The notes under the pieces were generated by a model. That model did no database searches. It saw nothing but the letters and a program-made list of their open reading frames with translations, and was not told where the DNA came from. From Actinomycetes bacterium (GTDB taxonomy: Bacteria > Actinomycetota > Acidimicrobiia > Acidimicrobiales > Palsa-688): a stretch of DNA of 46,520 bases. The position numbers were made by a program, and so were the translations under genes. Numbering within the stretch: position 1 is the first letter of the stretch; every line of letters starts with the position of its first letter. The stretch is taken from the NCBI GenBank assembly GCA_021788115.1, contig JAJYLA010000009.1, positions 1-46,520 on the forward strand, read 5' to 3'. Below are positions 29,999-39,599 of the stretch, piece by piece.

Positions 29999-31525
29999 CT
30001 AGCCGGCGCTCTCGGCGGGGGCGAAGAGCTTCTTGAACTCGCCGAGGGCCTCCTCGAGCTTGCCGCTCTCTGGCAGGGCCTTGGTGCTGCGGATCTCCTC
30101 CAGCAGCTCCGGGCGGCTGGACTTTATGAAGGCGATCAGCTCCGTCTCGAACCGGCGGACGTCGGCCACGGGGATGTCGTCGATGAAGCCGTTGGTCGCG
30201 GCGTAGATGGCGATCACCTGCTCCTCGACGGCAATGGGGGCGTTCTGCGGCTGCTTGAGCACCTCGGTCAGGCGGTAGCCCCGGTCGAGCTGGGCCTGTG
30301 AGACCTTGTCAAGCTCGGAGCCGAACGACGCGAACGCCTCGAGGTCGCGGAACTGCGCGAGGTCGGTTTTCAAGGTGCCGGCGACGGCGCGCATCGCCTT
30401 GATCTGGGCGGCCCCGCCCACCCGCGAGACGGAGTTGCCGACGTTGATCGCCGGCCGCACGCCCGAGTAGAACAGGTCCGACTCGAGGAAGACCTGCCCG
30501 TCGGTGATCGAGATGACGTTCGTCGGGATGTACGCCGAGATGTCGCCGGCCTTGGTCTCGATGATCGGCAGCGCGGTCAAGGACCCGCCACCCTTGGCGT
30601 CGGACAGCTTGGCTGCACGCTCCAGCAGGCGGCTGTGAAGGTAGAACACGTCTCCCGGGTAGGCCTCGCGCCCGGGGGGCCGCCGCAGCAGCAGCGACAG
30701 CTGGCGGTACGCCTCCGCCTGCTTCGACAGGTCGTCGTAGACGATCAAGGCGTCCTCGCCCGCGTCCATCCAGTGCTGGCCCATCGCGCACCCGGAGTAG
30801 GGCGCCAGGTACTTGAACGGGGCCGGCTCGGATGCCGGGGCGCTGACCACGACCGTGTACTCCATCGCGCCGCGCTCGCGAAGGGTGTTGACGATTTGCG
30901 CGACCGTCGAGCCCTTCTGGCCGATCGCCACGTAGATGCACTTGACCCCCAGACCGCTCTGGTTGATGATCGTGTCGATCACCACCGTGGTCTTCCCGGT
31001 CTTGCGGTCCCCGATGATCAGCTCCCGCTGCCCCCTGCCGATGGGGGTCATCGCGTCGATGGCCTTGATGCCGGTCTGGAGCGGGTCTTTAACCGGAAGC
31101 CTGTCCACGATGCCGGGCGCCTGCACCTCGAGACGGCGGGTCTGGTCGGTGGCGAGGGGCCCCAGCCCGTCGAGGGGTTCACCGAGGGCGTTCACCACCC
31201 GGCCGAGCAGGGCGTCGCCTACCGGGACCGACAGGATCCTCCCGGTCGCACGGACCGCCTCGCCCTCCTCGAGCAGGTCGATGTCGCCGAGGACGACGGC
31301 GCCGATGGAGTCCTCGTCCAGGTTGAGCGCCAGGCCGACCACGCCGCCCTCGAATTCGAGCAGCTCGTTGACGGCGCACTCGGGCAGCCCTGTGACGCGG
31401 GCGATGCCGTCGTACACCTCGCGGATGCGGCCGACCTGCTCGGTCGTGACCCCCGGGGTGAAGCCGGAGACGTTGCGCCGGAGGGCCTCGCCGATCTCGG
31501 CGGCGTTGATCGTCAGCTCTGACAT
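29999..31525 (-). CDS. atpA: F1Fo ATP synthase alpha subunit
   Basis: The regulatory nucleotide-binding F1 subunit, 508 residues. It shows the P-loop GDRKTGKTT, the [11 protein letters not shown] segment, [17 protein letters not shown] with Walker B, and the arginine-finger region [21 protein letters not shown]. Length is typical. The ATG at 31525 shares one base with the last base of the atpH stop, so the pair is tightly coupled. Confidence 0.98.
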   Translation of the reverse strand: MSELTINAAEIGEALRRNVSGFTPGVTTEQVGRIREVYDGIARVTGLPECAVNELLEFEGGVVGLALNLDEDSIGAVVLGDIDLLEEGEAVRATGRILSVPVGDALLGRVVNALGEPLDGLGPLATDQTRRLEVQAPGIVDRLPVKDPLQTGIKAIDAMTPIGRGQRELIIGDRKTGKTTVVIDTIINQSGLGVKCIYVAIGQKGSTVAQIVNTLRERGAMEYTVVVSAPASEPAPFKYLAPYSGCAMGQHWMDAGEDALIVYDDLSKQAEAYRQLSLLLRRPPGREAYPGDVFYLHSRLLERAAKLSDAKGGGSLTALPIIETKAGDISAYIPTNVISITDGQVFLESDLFYSGVRPAINVGNSVSRVGGAAQIKAMRAVAGTLKTDLAQFRDLEAFASFGSELDKVSQAQLDRGYRLTEVLKQPQNAPIAVEEQVIAIYAATNGFIDDIPVADVRRFETELIAFIKSSRPELLEEIRSTKALPESGKLEEALGEFKKLFAPAESAG

Positions 31526-32445
31526 CAGCTGGGTTCTCCTGTCGTGCTGTGCGCCTCCGGGGTGGTAAGGCGCTCCTTCAAAAGCTCGAGGCGGTGGCGG
31601 ACGCTGCCGTCCACCACGGTGTCGCCGATCGTCGCCACGAACCCTCCGATCACCTGCGGGTCGACGGTCACCCGCACCTCGACGTCGCGGCCCGCCACGT
31701 AGCCGAGTGCGCCGGCCAGCTGCTCCTGCTGAGCCTCGTCCAGGGCGACGGCCGCGCGCACCTCGGCCAGGCGCCGGTTGCTCTCCGCCGCGACCGTGTC
31801 CACGAGATGGGCGAGAAGGTCGGGATAGTCGCGCGGCCGGGCGACCCGGGTGGCGTACGCGGCGAGGCTGACCGTCGCCGGTGTCGCCCTCGACGACAGC
31901 AGGTCGACGACGAGGGCGCGGCGCGATTCGGCGGCCACGGTTCGGCTCGTCAGCGCGGCCGACAGCTGCTCGGATCCGTCGACGACACGCATGAAACGAA
32001 ACAGTTCGTCCTCGATCTCGCCGAGGGTCCGCTCCCGGTCGAGGCCCTCGAGCACGGCGGCGGCGTACCCGTCGAGGCGCTCCGCCGCGGCGCTGCGCCC
32101 GAGCACGACCTCGCCGCCGGCCGGCGCGCCGGGGGCGGTCCCGGCCGCGAGGCGGGCAACCAGCCAGGCGACGTTGGCGATGAACTCTGTGGCCCTGTCG
32201 GCGTCGACGACGAAGGTCAGCAGCCGCAGCGCGGAGTCGGTGACCCGTCCTTGCAGCAGATCCGTGACGAGCCCCCGCCGGGCGTGCACGGGTACGCCGG
32301 GGTCCTGCAGCACGAAGCGCAGGTCCTCCGACCCGGCGATGATGTCTTGGACTCCCCTCAGCTGCTCCGCCGTTGCGGACAGCTCACCGCCGGCGGAGGC
32401 TTGCTCGACCACCGCGTCTGTGTACCCCCGGATGCTCTGACGCAC
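31525..32445 (-). CDS. atpH: F1Fo ATP synthase delta subunit with duplicated N-terminal domain
   Basis: Delta joins F1 to the peripheral stalk. At 306 residues it is far longer than the usual 180 because the helical N-terminal domain is present twice. Residues 1-98 ([34 protein letters not shown]) align with 122-218 ([34 protein letters not shown]). The C-terminal domain (about 222-295, [21 protein letters not shown]) is single and normal. Actinobacterial deltas are often long, and the mycobacterial b-delta fusion has, as I recall, a similar extra domain; here b is a separate gene. GTG start directly after the atpF stop. Confidence 0.96.
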   Translation of the reverse strand: MRQSIRGYTDAVVEQASAGGELSATAEQLRGVQDIIAGSEDLRFVLQDPGVPVHARRGLVTDLLQGRVTDSALRLLTFVVDADRATEFIANVAWLVARLAAGTAPGAPAGGEVVLGRSAAAERLDGYAAAVLEGLDRERTLGEIEDELFRFMRVVDGSEQLSAALTSRTVAAESRRALVVDLLSSRATPATVSLAAYATRVARPRDYPDLLAHLVDTVAAESNRRLAEVRAAVALDEAQQEQLAGALGYVAGRDVEVRVTVDPQVIGGFVATIGDTVVDGSVRHRLELLKERLTTPEAHSTTGEPS

Positions 32446-32973
32446 CTAGGTGGTCACCCCCGCCGGCCGGGACCGGGCCTCGACCTCCGTGATCGTGCGG
32501 TCGATGAGGTTGCGGTGGGTCGCCTCGTCGAGGCCCTCCCCGAGAACCTTCTCGACGACGCTGATGGCGAGGTCGGCGGCCTGCTGACGCAGCTCCTCGG
32601 TCGCCCGGCGCATCTGAGCGTCGATGTCGACGCGGGCGCGGGCGATGATGTGTTCGTACTCCTGGTCCGCCTGCTGGCGCTTCTCGGCGCGCATCTGCTC
32701 GGCGAGCCGGCCGGCCTCGTCGACGACGGAGCGCGCCTGAGACCGTGCCTCGCTGATGGCGCGCTTGTACTCCTCTTCCGCCTCGGCCGCCCGCCGCTTG
32801 GCTTCCTCGGCGTCGGTCAGCGCCTGGCGGATCGTGGCCTGGCGCTGCTCCATGGTCCTGTTGATGACGGGCAGGACGTATTTGGCCAGAGCGCCGAGCA
32901 CCAGCAAGAAGGCGGCGAGCTCGACGACGAACGTGAGGTTCGGGACCAGGAAGTTGGACGACGCCAGCAGCAC
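32446..32973 (-). CDS. atpF: F1Fo ATP synthase b subunit
   Basis: The peripheral-stalk subunit, 175 residues. It has one membrane segment (about 10-32, LTFVVELAAFLLVLGALAKYVL) followed by a long charged coiled coil and a short C-terminal helix for delta binding. It is a stand-alone b, not fused to delta as in mycobacteria. Only one b gene is present. GTG start at 32973, six bases after the atpE stop. Confidence 0.95.
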   Translation of the reverse strand: MLLASSNFLVPNLTFVVELAAFLLVLGALAKYVLPVINRTMEQRQATIRQALTDAEEAKRRAAEAEEEYKRAISEARSQARSVVDEAGRLAEQMRAEKRQQADQEYEHIIARARVDIDAQMRRATEELRQQAADLAISVVEKVLGEGLDEATHRNLIDRTITEVEARSRPAGVTT

Positions 32974-32978
32974 CGAGG

Positions 32979-33278
<300 letters not shown>

Positions 33279-34016
33279 TCAGTGCTCGCCCTCTTTGATG
33301 GCGAACTCGTAGTACAGAATCGTCAGAAGGGCGAAGATGAAAGCCTGGATGACGCCGATGAACATGTCGAACAGCTTCCAGATCACCGTGAAGGCGATGC
33401 TGGCCGGGAAGAAGGCGATGGGGAAGCTGATCAGCAGGGCGATCATGATCCCGCCGGAGAAGAGGTTGCCGAAGAGCCGCAGCGACAGGGTGAGCGGCTT
33501 CAGGAGCTCCTCGAGGATGTTGATGGGGACCAGAAGGCGGGGCTTGCGGAAAAAGTGCTTGAGGTAGCGGCCGAAACCCTTCGCCCTGATCGCCTCGGCG
33601 TTGGTGACGAGGAACACCAGGATCGCCATGGCGTAGGTCAGGTTGACATCCGCCGTCGGCGCAGGGCTGTAGTCCGTGTTGTGGAACAGGCCGGGCAGTA
33701 TCTCCAGCCAGTCGGCCACCAGGATGAACACGAAGAGCGTCACCGCCAGTGGAACGGCCCGCCGGTAGCGGGGCCCCAGGCTGTTCTCCACCTGGTCCCC
33801 CACGCTCCCTATGACGAACTCCCAGAACAGCTGAAGCTTGCCGGGCACCCCGGCGGTGACCCGGGAGCGGAGGTAGAAGCCGAGACCCAGGACGATCGCG
33901 CCGGCCACCACCGTGTTCCAGATGGTGTCGAGGTTGAGCGTGAACCCGAACAGCTTGCCCGTGACGTGCTGACCAATCGGGATGTTGACCGCCAGCATGC
34001 CCGCCGCGTTAAGCAT
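33279..34016 (-). CDS. atpB: F1Fo ATP synthase a subunit
   Basis: The stator channel subunit, 245 residues from the ATG at 34016. Five to six membrane segments are visible, and the essential arginine lies in LKPLTLSLRLFGNLFSGG. WLEILPG and the C-terminal IQAFIFALLTILYYEFAI are family features. A GTG at 34022 is an equally possible start (247 residues). Either start overlaps the 3' end of the atpI-like gene (stop 34009-34011). Confidence 0.96.
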   Translation of the reverse strand: MLNAAGMLAVNIPIGQHVTGKLFGFTLNLDTIWNTVVAGAIVLGLGFYLRSRVTAGVPGKLQLFWEFVIGSVGDQVENSLGPRYRRAVPLAVTLFVFILVADWLEILPGLFHNTDYSPAPTADVNLTYAMAILVFLVTNAEAIRAKGFGRYLKHFFRKPRLLVPINILEELLKPLTLSLRLFGNLFSGGIMIALLISFPIAFFPASIAFTVIWKLFDMFIGVIQAFIFALLTILYYEFAIKEGEH

Positions 34017-34434
34017 CGTCACCCGCCGTTTCCTGCACCTGGCGGCGCTGGTAGCGCAGCAGGCTCACGATGGCGCTCAGGAGCATGGTCAGCTGGAACA
34101 GCGCGAGGCCGACGACGACGCCCCAGCCCAGCGGCCGGTTCACTATGAGAAGCCCGATTGCCACGACCGTGCACCCGCCCAGGCGAAGGGCGACGCTTCC
34201 GGCGAAGGGCTTGCGCCTGACCGCGCCCTCCGCGCTGGTGAACCGCATCGCCGACGACTGGAAGACGCGGTGGTTCGCGATGGCGAGCACCAGGCCCAGG
34301 GCGAGCCCCGGCGCGAACGCGGGCTGACCGACGAGGACGGCGACGGCGGCGATGACGATGTCGACGGCGATGGCTGCGACGACGGTGCGTCGCATTACCC
34401 GGTCGATTTCAGCTAGGGGGAAGGCAGTGAGCAA
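34009..34434 (-). CDS. atpI: AtpI-like ATP synthase assembly protein
   Basis: A 141-residue protein with four membrane segments, in the position of atpI just before atpB. AtpI-type proteins help assemble the c-ring. The assignment rests on size, topology and place, as the family is poorly conserved. The start is uncertain: TTG at 34434 includes a segment (FPLAEIDRVMRR) like the N-terminus of related proteins, while ATG at 34395 gives 128 residues. The stop overlaps the start of atpB. Confidence 0.8.
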   Translation of the reverse strand: MLTAFPLAEIDRVMRRTVVAAIAVDIVIAAVAVLVGQPAFAPGLALGLVLAIANHRVFQSSAMRFTSAEGAVRRKPFAGSVALRLGGCTVVAIGLLIVNRPLGWGVVVGLALFQLTMLLSAIVSLLRYQRRQVQETAGDDA

Positions 34435-34607
34435 GGTCTCGAGATTCGTGGGGGGTCAAAAACGGCGGCGTTGTAGCGTAGCGTCCGCTGTCAAGGAATC
34501 GCTCCAGGGGACGCCGGTCGGGGCTCGGGGGGCGAAGGTCACGGTGGTCAACCGTCGCCGGCCCCCGGAGCCCGCTCGAGCGGGCGGCGGGACTCCCACC
34601 GGGCCCC

Positions 34608-34808
34608 CTAGAAATATCGCTTGATCTCCGAGCGGGTGGCGAAGATGCCGAGAGCGATGCCCAGAACCATTCCGACGAACAGGAACAGCGGCAGCGTCCC
34701 GAGCGCTTCGTCCGCCAACCAGCCCGCCACCAGGCCCGCGGCAAGGCACAGCGCGTTCATCAATCCCAGCCCGGCGAAGGCCATGATGCCCGGTCTCCGT
34801 TTGCTCAC
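34608..34808 (-). CDS. AtpZ/AtpI-like small membrane protein
   Basis: A 66-residue protein with two membrane helices separated by the phrase GWLADEALGTLPLFLFVGMVLG, the signature of the F0F1 ATPase gene-1 (AtpZ/AtpI) family, often the first gene of atp operons. Proposed roles are c-ring assembly or Mg2+/Ca2+ handling. GTG start. About 170 bases separate it from the atpI-like gene, so it may have its own transcript or be the operon's first gene. Confidence 0.82.
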   Translation of the reverse strand: MSKRRPGIMAFAGLGLMNALCLAAGLVAGWLADEALGTLPLFLFVGMVLGIALGIFATRSEIKRYF

Positions 34809-34950
34809 GGCGGCCCCGAATGGCTCGGCAGGAAATGGTCATGCCCGTGCCCCGAAAACTGTCACCGGTAACCGATTCCGGGTGTGAAAACAGGCACGTG
34901 CAAAATCCTCCCATGCCGGGTGCGCCGCAGGCAACTTGGCACGGCGGGGC

Positions 34951-35586
34951 CTACGGCTCATCCCCGGCCGCGGCGGCAGCGATCAGCTCCCAGTCGACGG
35001 CACCGGGCCTCAACAGCCGCGGCAGCTCGCCGGTGGCGTCGACGACCGTGGAGGCCGGCCCGGTGCAGGAGCCCCCGTCGAGCACCAGGGAGACGCCGGG
35101 CAACGTGGCGGCCAGAACGGCAGCCGTGGTGACGACCGGTTCTCCGTGACGGTTGGCGCTGGTCGCGGCGAAGGGGCCGATGGCGTCGCACAAGGCGCGA
35201 GCCACGGGGTGATCGGGGCATCGCAGGCCGATCGTCGCGTCGTCCTCGCCGAGGTCTGCCTCGACTTCCTCCCGCCGCGGCAGCACGATGGTGAGCGCTC
35301 CGGGCCAGAACCTCTCCATGAGCCGGCGGGCGGACGCCGGCACGGCCGTGACGAGGCTCAGGGCCTGAGCGACGTCGGCTACGAAGAGCGGGAGCTCGAC
35401 GGCGCGCGGACGCCCCTTGAGCAGAAACAGCCTGTCGGACGCGCCCGAATGCCAGGGGTCGGCGGCGAGCCCGTACACGGTGTCCGTGGGGATACCCACG
35501 ATGTCGCCGTTCTCGAGCGCCTTCACCGCCGCAGCGATCGCCTTGGCCGGAGGGGGATCGCCGTGCGCCGGGACCACGACGCTCAT
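34951..35586 (-). CDS. tsaC: L-threonylcarbamoyladenylate synthase (TsaC/Sua5 family)
   Basis: Makes threonylcarbamoyl-AMP from threonine, bicarbonate and ATP for the t6A37 modification of ANN-decoding tRNAs. The 211-residue YrdC domain has IPTDTVYGLAAD, the KGRPR nucleotide motif, WPGALTIVLPRR and SANRHGE. The ATG at 35586 forms an ATGA overlap with the prmC stop, and the upstream open frame is rejected on family grounds. The C-terminal Sua5 extension is lacking, so it is the short TsaC type. Third gene of prfA-prmC-tsaC, the order also known in mycobacteria. Confidence 0.95.
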   Translation of the reverse strand: MSVVVPAHGDPPPAKAIAAAVKALENGDIVGIPTDTVYGLAADPWHSGASDRLFLLKGRPRAVELPLFVADVAQALSLVTAVPASARRLMERFWPGALTIVLPRREEVEADLGEDDATIGLRCPDHPVARALCDAIGPFAATSANRHGEPVVTTAAVLAATLPGVSLVLDGGSCTGPASTVVDATGELPRLLRPGAVDWELIAAAAAGDEP

Positions 35587-36524
35587 GGGGCGTCCCGGGG
35601 GCCGGACGCGTTTCGTGCGCCTCCTGCGTCGCGGGCGACGACCGCCCGATCGCGGCCGGCGAGGTCGGGGCGGATCTCGACCTGGCCGAATCCCGCCGCC
35701 CGTGCCCGCTCTGCCGCCGCGCCCGACTGGTGCGGGGCCACCTCCAGGACCACAGCGCCGCCCGGTGACAGCCATGCCGGCGCGCCGGAGAGGACGGCCT
35801 CGACCGCTTCGAGGCCGGTGGCTCCCGCCTCGAGAGCCACGCGGGGTTCCCAGGCGGCCACCTCCGGTTCAAGGTCGTCCATCTCGGCCGTCGAGACGTA
35901 CGGCGGGTTCGACACGATCAGGTCGACGCGACCGGCCAAGGGCTCGGGAAGGGCGCCGTACCAGGACCCTTCGGCGAGCCGAACCCTCGCCGCGCACCTG
36001 CCGGCGCCCTCGAGGTTCGCACGGGCCACGTGGAGTGCGGGGGACGACACATCCGTCGCCCATACCCTCGCCCCGGAACGCTCCGCCGCGATGGCCAGCC
36101 CGATGGCGCCCGAACCGGTCCCGAGGTCGACGACGACCACCTCTGCAGCCCGGCGGCCACCCCCGTCGAGCCTCCGCCGGACGATGCGGTCCAGCTCGTC
36201 CAGCGCGACCCCGGTGACCTGCTCCGTCTCCGGCCTCGGGATCAGCACACGGCGGTCCACCAGGAGGTCCAGATCCCGGAAAGGCCACCGGCCGAGGACG
36301 TACTGAAGAGGCTCCCCGGTGCAGCGCCGTTCGACCATCGAGACGAGACGGCGCCGGGCGCTCTCGGAATCCGCCGGCGCATCCTCGCCCCACAGGGCGG
36401 CCCACGGCCGGCCCGACACCTCCTCGAGGATCCAGCGCGCCTCCCGATCCGAGCCCAGGCGGCCGGCAGCACCCCGGTAGAGGTCCCGCCAGGTCGCAGC
36501 GCCGGCGGCGCCGAGCACGGTCAC
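35583..36524 (-). CDS. prmC: Release factor glutamine methyltransferase PrmC
   Basis: Methylates the glutamine of the GGQ motif of RF1 and RF2. The 313-residue product has an N-terminal helical substrate domain (about 1-90), the SAM motif VVVDLGTGSGAIGLAIA and the catalytic NPPY in VDLIVSNPPYVS. The GTG at 36524 overlaps the prfA stop by GTGA, so enzyme and substrate are co-translated. The last 15 residues are an Arg/Gly/Ala-rich tail without homology. Confidence 0.96.
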   Translation of the reverse strand: MTVLGAAGAATWRDLYRGAAGRLGSDREARWILEEVSGRPWAALWGEDAPADSESARRRLVSMVERRCTGEPLQYVLGRWPFRDLDLLVDRRVLIPRPETEQVTGVALDELDRIVRRRLDGGGRRAAEVVVVDLGTGSGAIGLAIAAERSGARVWATDVSSPALHVARANLEGAGRCAARVRLAEGSWYGALPEPLAGRVDLIVSNPPYVSTAEMDDLEPEVAAWEPRVALEAGATGLEAVEAVLSGAPAWLSPGGAVVLEVAPHQSGAAAERARAAGFGQVEIRPDLAGRDRAVVARDAGGARNASGPRDAP

Positions 36525-37603
36525 GGCGCCGCCTGGGTCCCCGCAAGCTGGCGGGCGCGCTCGTCGGCCATCAGCGCGTCGACCAGCTCGTCCAGTTCGC
36601 CCAGCATGATCCTGTCGAGCTTGTAGAGCGTCTTGCCGATGCGGTGGTCGGTGACCCTGTTCTCCTTGTAGTTGTACGTGCGGATCTTCTCGGAGCGGCC
36701 GCCCCCGCCGACCTGGGTGCGGCGGGCCGAGGACAGCTCGCTGGCCTGGCGGTCCTGCTCGGCCTTGAGGAGACGGGCGCGGAGGACCTGCAGCGCCTTG
36801 GCGCGGTTCTGGATCTGGCTCTTCTCGTCCTGCATGGCCACGACGATTCCCGTCGGCAGGTGGGTGATGCGGACCGCTGAGTCCGTCGTGTTGACCGACT
36901 GCCCGCCCGGTCCTGTGGAGCGGTACACGTCGATCTTGAGGTCCTTCTCGTCGATCTGGACCTCGATCTCCTCCGCCTCGGGGAGCACCGTCACGGTGGC
37001 CGACGACGTGTGCACCCTCCCCTGGGATTCGGTGACCGGGACCCGCTGCACCCGATGCGGCCCTCCCTCGGCCTTGAAGTGAGCCCAGGCGGCCTCGCCT
37101 TTGACCAGGAAGGTCACCTGGTTGAACCCGCCCATGTCCGACGGGTCGGCCGAGAGCGTCTCGAACCCGAAGCCCTTGCGCTCGGCGTAGCGCTGGTACA
37201 TCTCGTAGAGGTCGCGGGCGAAGAGGTTGGCCTCCTCCCCCCCCTCGGCGCCGCGGATCTCCACGATCACGTTCTTGCCGTCGTTGGGATCCCGGGGCAG
37301 GAGCAGCACCTTCAGCTGCTCCTCCAGTTCGGCGATGCGGCCCTCCGCCGCGTCGATCTCCTGCCGGAGCACCTCCCGGTCGGCTCGCTCCTCGGGCCCG
37401 GCCTCGGCCAGCATCTCGCGGGCGGCGCCGAGATCCCCCTGCACGCCGCGAAGCTCCCGGTACACGCGCACGACCGGCTCCAGCTGCTTGTGCCGGCGGG
37501 CGGCCTCTCGCAGCTTCCTCTGGTCGGCGATCACCTCGGGGTCCGACAGCTGAACCTCCACCGCCTCGTATTCCCGTTCGAGCTCGTCGAGGCGTTCCAG
37601 CAT
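36521..37603 (-). CDS. prfA: Peptide chain release factor 1
   Basis: RF1 ends translation at UAA and UAG. The 360-residue product has the stop-recognition tripeptide PVT (189-191, in the place of E. coli PAT; PVT is a known variant) and GGQ at 233-235 in STGPGGQSVNTTDSAVR. The N-terminal coiled coil is complete. The ATG at 37603 follows TACTCT by 8 nt with no Shine-Dalgarno. First gene of the prfA-prmC-tsaC operon. Confidence 0.98.
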   Translation of the reverse strand: MLERLDELEREYEAVEVQLSDPEVIADQRKLREAARRHKQLEPVVRVYRELRGVQGDLGAAREMLAEAGPEERADREVLRQEIDAAEGRIAELEEQLKVLLLPRDPNDGKNVIVEIRGAEGGEEANLFARDLYEMYQRYAERKGFGFETLSADPSDMGGFNQVTFLVKGEAAWAHFKAEGGPHRVQRVPVTESQGRVHTSSATVTVLPEAEEIEVQIDEKDLKIDVYRSTGPGGQSVNTTDSAVRITHLPTGIVVAMQDEKSQIQNRAKALQVLRARLLKAEQDRQASELSSARRTQVGGGGRSEKIRTYNYKENRVTDHRIGKTLYKLDRIMLGELDELVDALMADERARQLAGTQAAP

Positions 37604-37611
37604 GACGTTTC

Positions 37612-37617
37612 AGAGTA
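37612..37617 (-). promoter_or_regulatory. Leaderless -10 box for prfA-prmC-tsaC
   Basis: TACTCT (complement), 8 nt, then the ATG at 37603. It is divergent from the methyltransferase promoter at 37718. Confidence 0.55.
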
Positions 37618-37717
37618 CCGGCGCCCGGAGGCGCGAGCCCTCCAGGTGGCGCCGGCGGCCGGCCTTTGGGCGGACGACCCGGCGGCCGGCAGCCCCGAGC
37701 ACACCTCCGTCGGGTCC

Positions 37718-37723
37718 TACACT
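37718..37723 (+). promoter_or_regulatory. Leaderless -10 box for the methyltransferase gene
   Basis: TACACT, 6 nt, then the GTG at 37730. There is no ribosome binding site between. Confidence 0.6.
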
Positions 37724-37729
37724 CCGACC

Positions 37730-38584
37730 GTGAGCACCCTGCCGCCGGGCTGGGCGGAGGCGAACCGCCGGATGTGGGACGAGCGGGCTGCGGTGCACGT
37801 GCGCTCCGGCTACTACGACGTGGCCGCGTTCAAGGCCGGCCGGCCGGCCGTGGAGCCCTTCGAGGTCGACGAGCTCGGCCCGCTCGGCGGCTTGCGCCTG
37901 GCCCATCTGCAGTGCCACCTCGGCCTCGACACCATGGACCTGGTCCGCATGCACCCTGGCCTCGAAGCGGTGGGGCTCGACTTCTCGGCGCCGGCGATCG
38001 AGCACGCGGCGGCTCTCGCCGCGGAGCTCGAGCTCGACGGGCGGGCCCGCTTCGTTCACGGGACCGTGGAGGGCGCGGCGTCGGTGCTGGGCGCCGGGAG
38101 CTTCGACGTCGTCTATACCGGCAAAGGTGCGCTCTGCTGGCTTCCGGATCTTCGGCGATGGGCGAACGAGTGCGCCGGCCTGCTCCGTCCGGGCGGCTGG
38201 CTGTACGTCTGCGAGTTTCACCCGGTCGCCGACTGCCTGGATCGGTCCGAGCCCCGGGTCTCCTGCGACTACTTCGATACCGGGGCGATCGCCCTGGACG
38301 ACCCCGGCAGCTACGCGGATCGCGACGCCCCCACCGAGCACAACCTCCGCTACGAGTGGCACCATCCTCTCCCCCAGCTCTTCGACGCGATCCTGGGAGC
38401 GGGCCTCGAGCTGCGGTTCTTCCACGAGTGGGACCACACCCTGTTCAACCAGCTGGCCTGGCTGGAGCGCGGCGACGACGGGCGCTACCGCTGGCCCGGA
38501 GGCCCCGGCGGCGGGCGCCTCCCGCTCATGTACTCGCTCAAAGCCCAGAAACCGGAGGCCGAGCCCAGCGGCGCGAGGCCCTAA
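37730..38584 (+). CDS. Class I SAM-dependent methyltransferase
   Basis: A 284-residue protein of the UbiE/small-molecule type. It begins with WAEANRRMWDERAAVHVRSGYYD, a phrase common in actinobacterial methyltransferases of unknown substrate. The SAM core follows: LRLAHLQCHLGLDTMDL (motif I, degenerate, with CHLG instead of GxGxG), GLDFSAPAIEHA (acidic residue after strand 2), FDVVYTGKGALCWLPDL and LLRPGGWLYVCEFHP. The leaderless GTG at 37730 fits the homologous start. The stop TAA overlaps the convergent gene's stop by sharing CTAA. Substrate unknown. Confidence 0.88.
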   Translation: MSTLPPGWAEANRRMWDERAAVHVRSGYYDVAAFKAGRPAVEPFEVDELGPLGGLRLAHLQCHLGLDTMDLVRMHPGLEAVGLDFSAPAIEHAAALAAELELDGRARFVHGTVEGAASVLGAGSFDVVYTGKGALCWLPDLRRWANECAGLLRPGGWLYVCEFHPVADCLDRSEPRVSCDYFDTGAIALDDPGSYADRDAPTEHNLRYEWHHPLPQLFDAILGAGLELRFFHEWDHTLFNQLAWLERGDDGRYRWPGGPGGGRLPLMYSLKAQKPEAEPSGARP

Positions 38585-39585
38585 TAGTCCAGCAGGGCCT
38601 CCCAGCCGCGCCTCACGGTGAGCACCCCGGCGGGGCGGGCGAGGCCGGCGGCCAGGTGCCGGGTCACCCGGTGGTCGTCGCCGTCCGGCACGAGGATCGC
38701 CAGCCGCGCCCCCGGCGCCCGCAAGCGGCGGCTGTCGGCGGCGGTGGGCACCAGATCGAGATCAAGACCGGTCGAGCAGACGACGACCACCTCGGCACCG
38801 TCCTCCGCGAGGCCCCGGGCCGGCGCCGCGCCGCTATCAGGCAGGTCGAACCAGGGCAGGGGGGGCGCCACCGGCTCCAGCCGGGCAGCCCCCGCCAGCT
38901 CGGGTCGGGCGCAGAGGACCGCCCGCAGCCACCGGGCGCGCGCCAGGGTGTTCGCCGGGTGCATCGGGGCGCCCGGCCGGCGCAGGGCACGCACGGCGGC
39001 AACCGTCTCGTCGAGCGCGCCGGCCGGGTCCTCTCCGGGCCTCATCCCCGCGCGCGCGACCCGGTCGTGCCGGCCGACGCCGACCTGCAGTCGTCCGGCG
39101 ATGACGCGGGCGACCTCCAGCCCGAGGACCTCGCCGCGCAGCACCCCGTGCTCGACCACCGGCTCTGCGCCGTGCGCGCGGAGCAGGTCGGCAAGGCGCT
39201 GCTCCGCCTCGTCGAGGGGCGTGTCGGGTTCGTCTCCGGCGGGCTCGGCGCGGCGCACGTCCCGGCCGGCGACGACCCACACCGCCGGGGGGGCGCTCAT
39301 CTCCGCCGCCCGGCGGGCGACGACGCCGGCGCCGCCGGGGACCGCCTCGTCCACCAGGACGTGCAGCTCCGTCACGCGGTGGCGCCACGCCCACGCCAGC
39401 GCCGCCCCGAACCGTCGCGGGCGTCCGTCGTCGATGAGCACCCAGCCCCGCGCGCCGCCCGGGCCCGACCCGGCCCACGCGGCGCCGCCTGTGAAGGGTT
39501 GAGGGTCGCCGGCGGGGATGGCGTCTTTTGCCCAGTGGAGACCGACGAGCGCCCGCAGTTTGGCGGCGCGGGGCCGGTCGAGCAC
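38581..39585 (-). CDS. Conserved-looking protein of unknown function, next to rpmE
   Basis: I do not recognise this 334-residue protein. It is an alternation of hydrophobic strands and helices without membrane segments. The N-terminal half has GWVLIDDGRPRRFGAALAWAWRH, then ELHVLVDE and AVWVVAGRDV, an alpha/beta pattern like a nuclease or Rossmann-type core. The C-terminal half has VVVVCSTGLDLDLVPTAADSR and ARLAILVPDGDDHRV. Codon use, third-position GC and clean frame support a real gene. The GTG at 39585 is 14 bases from the rpmE stop, with TATAAG in between; it may be leaderless or a downstream gene of the rpmE transcript. Stop overlaps the convergent methyltransferase stop by 4 nt. Confidence 0.7.
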   Translation of the reverse strand: MLDRPRAAKLRALVGLHWAKDAIPAGDPQPFTGGAAWAGSGPGGARGWVLIDDGRPRRFGAALAWAWRHRVTELHVLVDEAVPGGAGVVARRAAEMSAPPAVWVVAGRDVRRAEPAGDEPDTPLDEAEQRLADLLRAHGAEPVVEHGVLRGEVLGLEVARVIAGRLQVGVGRHDRVARAGMRPGEDPAGALDETVAAVRALRRPGAPMHPANTLARARWLRAVLCARPELAGAARLEPVAPPLPWFDLPDSGAAPARGLAEDGAEVVVVCSTGLDLDLVPTAADSRRLRAPGARLAILVPDGDDHRVTRHLAAGLARPAGVLTVRRGWEALLDY

Positions 39586-39599
39586 GTCCGCTTATACTG

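Noticed and set aside
34861-34875. Imperfect palindrome GTCACCGGTAACC between the atpZ-like gene and tsaC
   Set aside because: It could be an operator but one 13-base imperfect palindrome is not significant at this composition.
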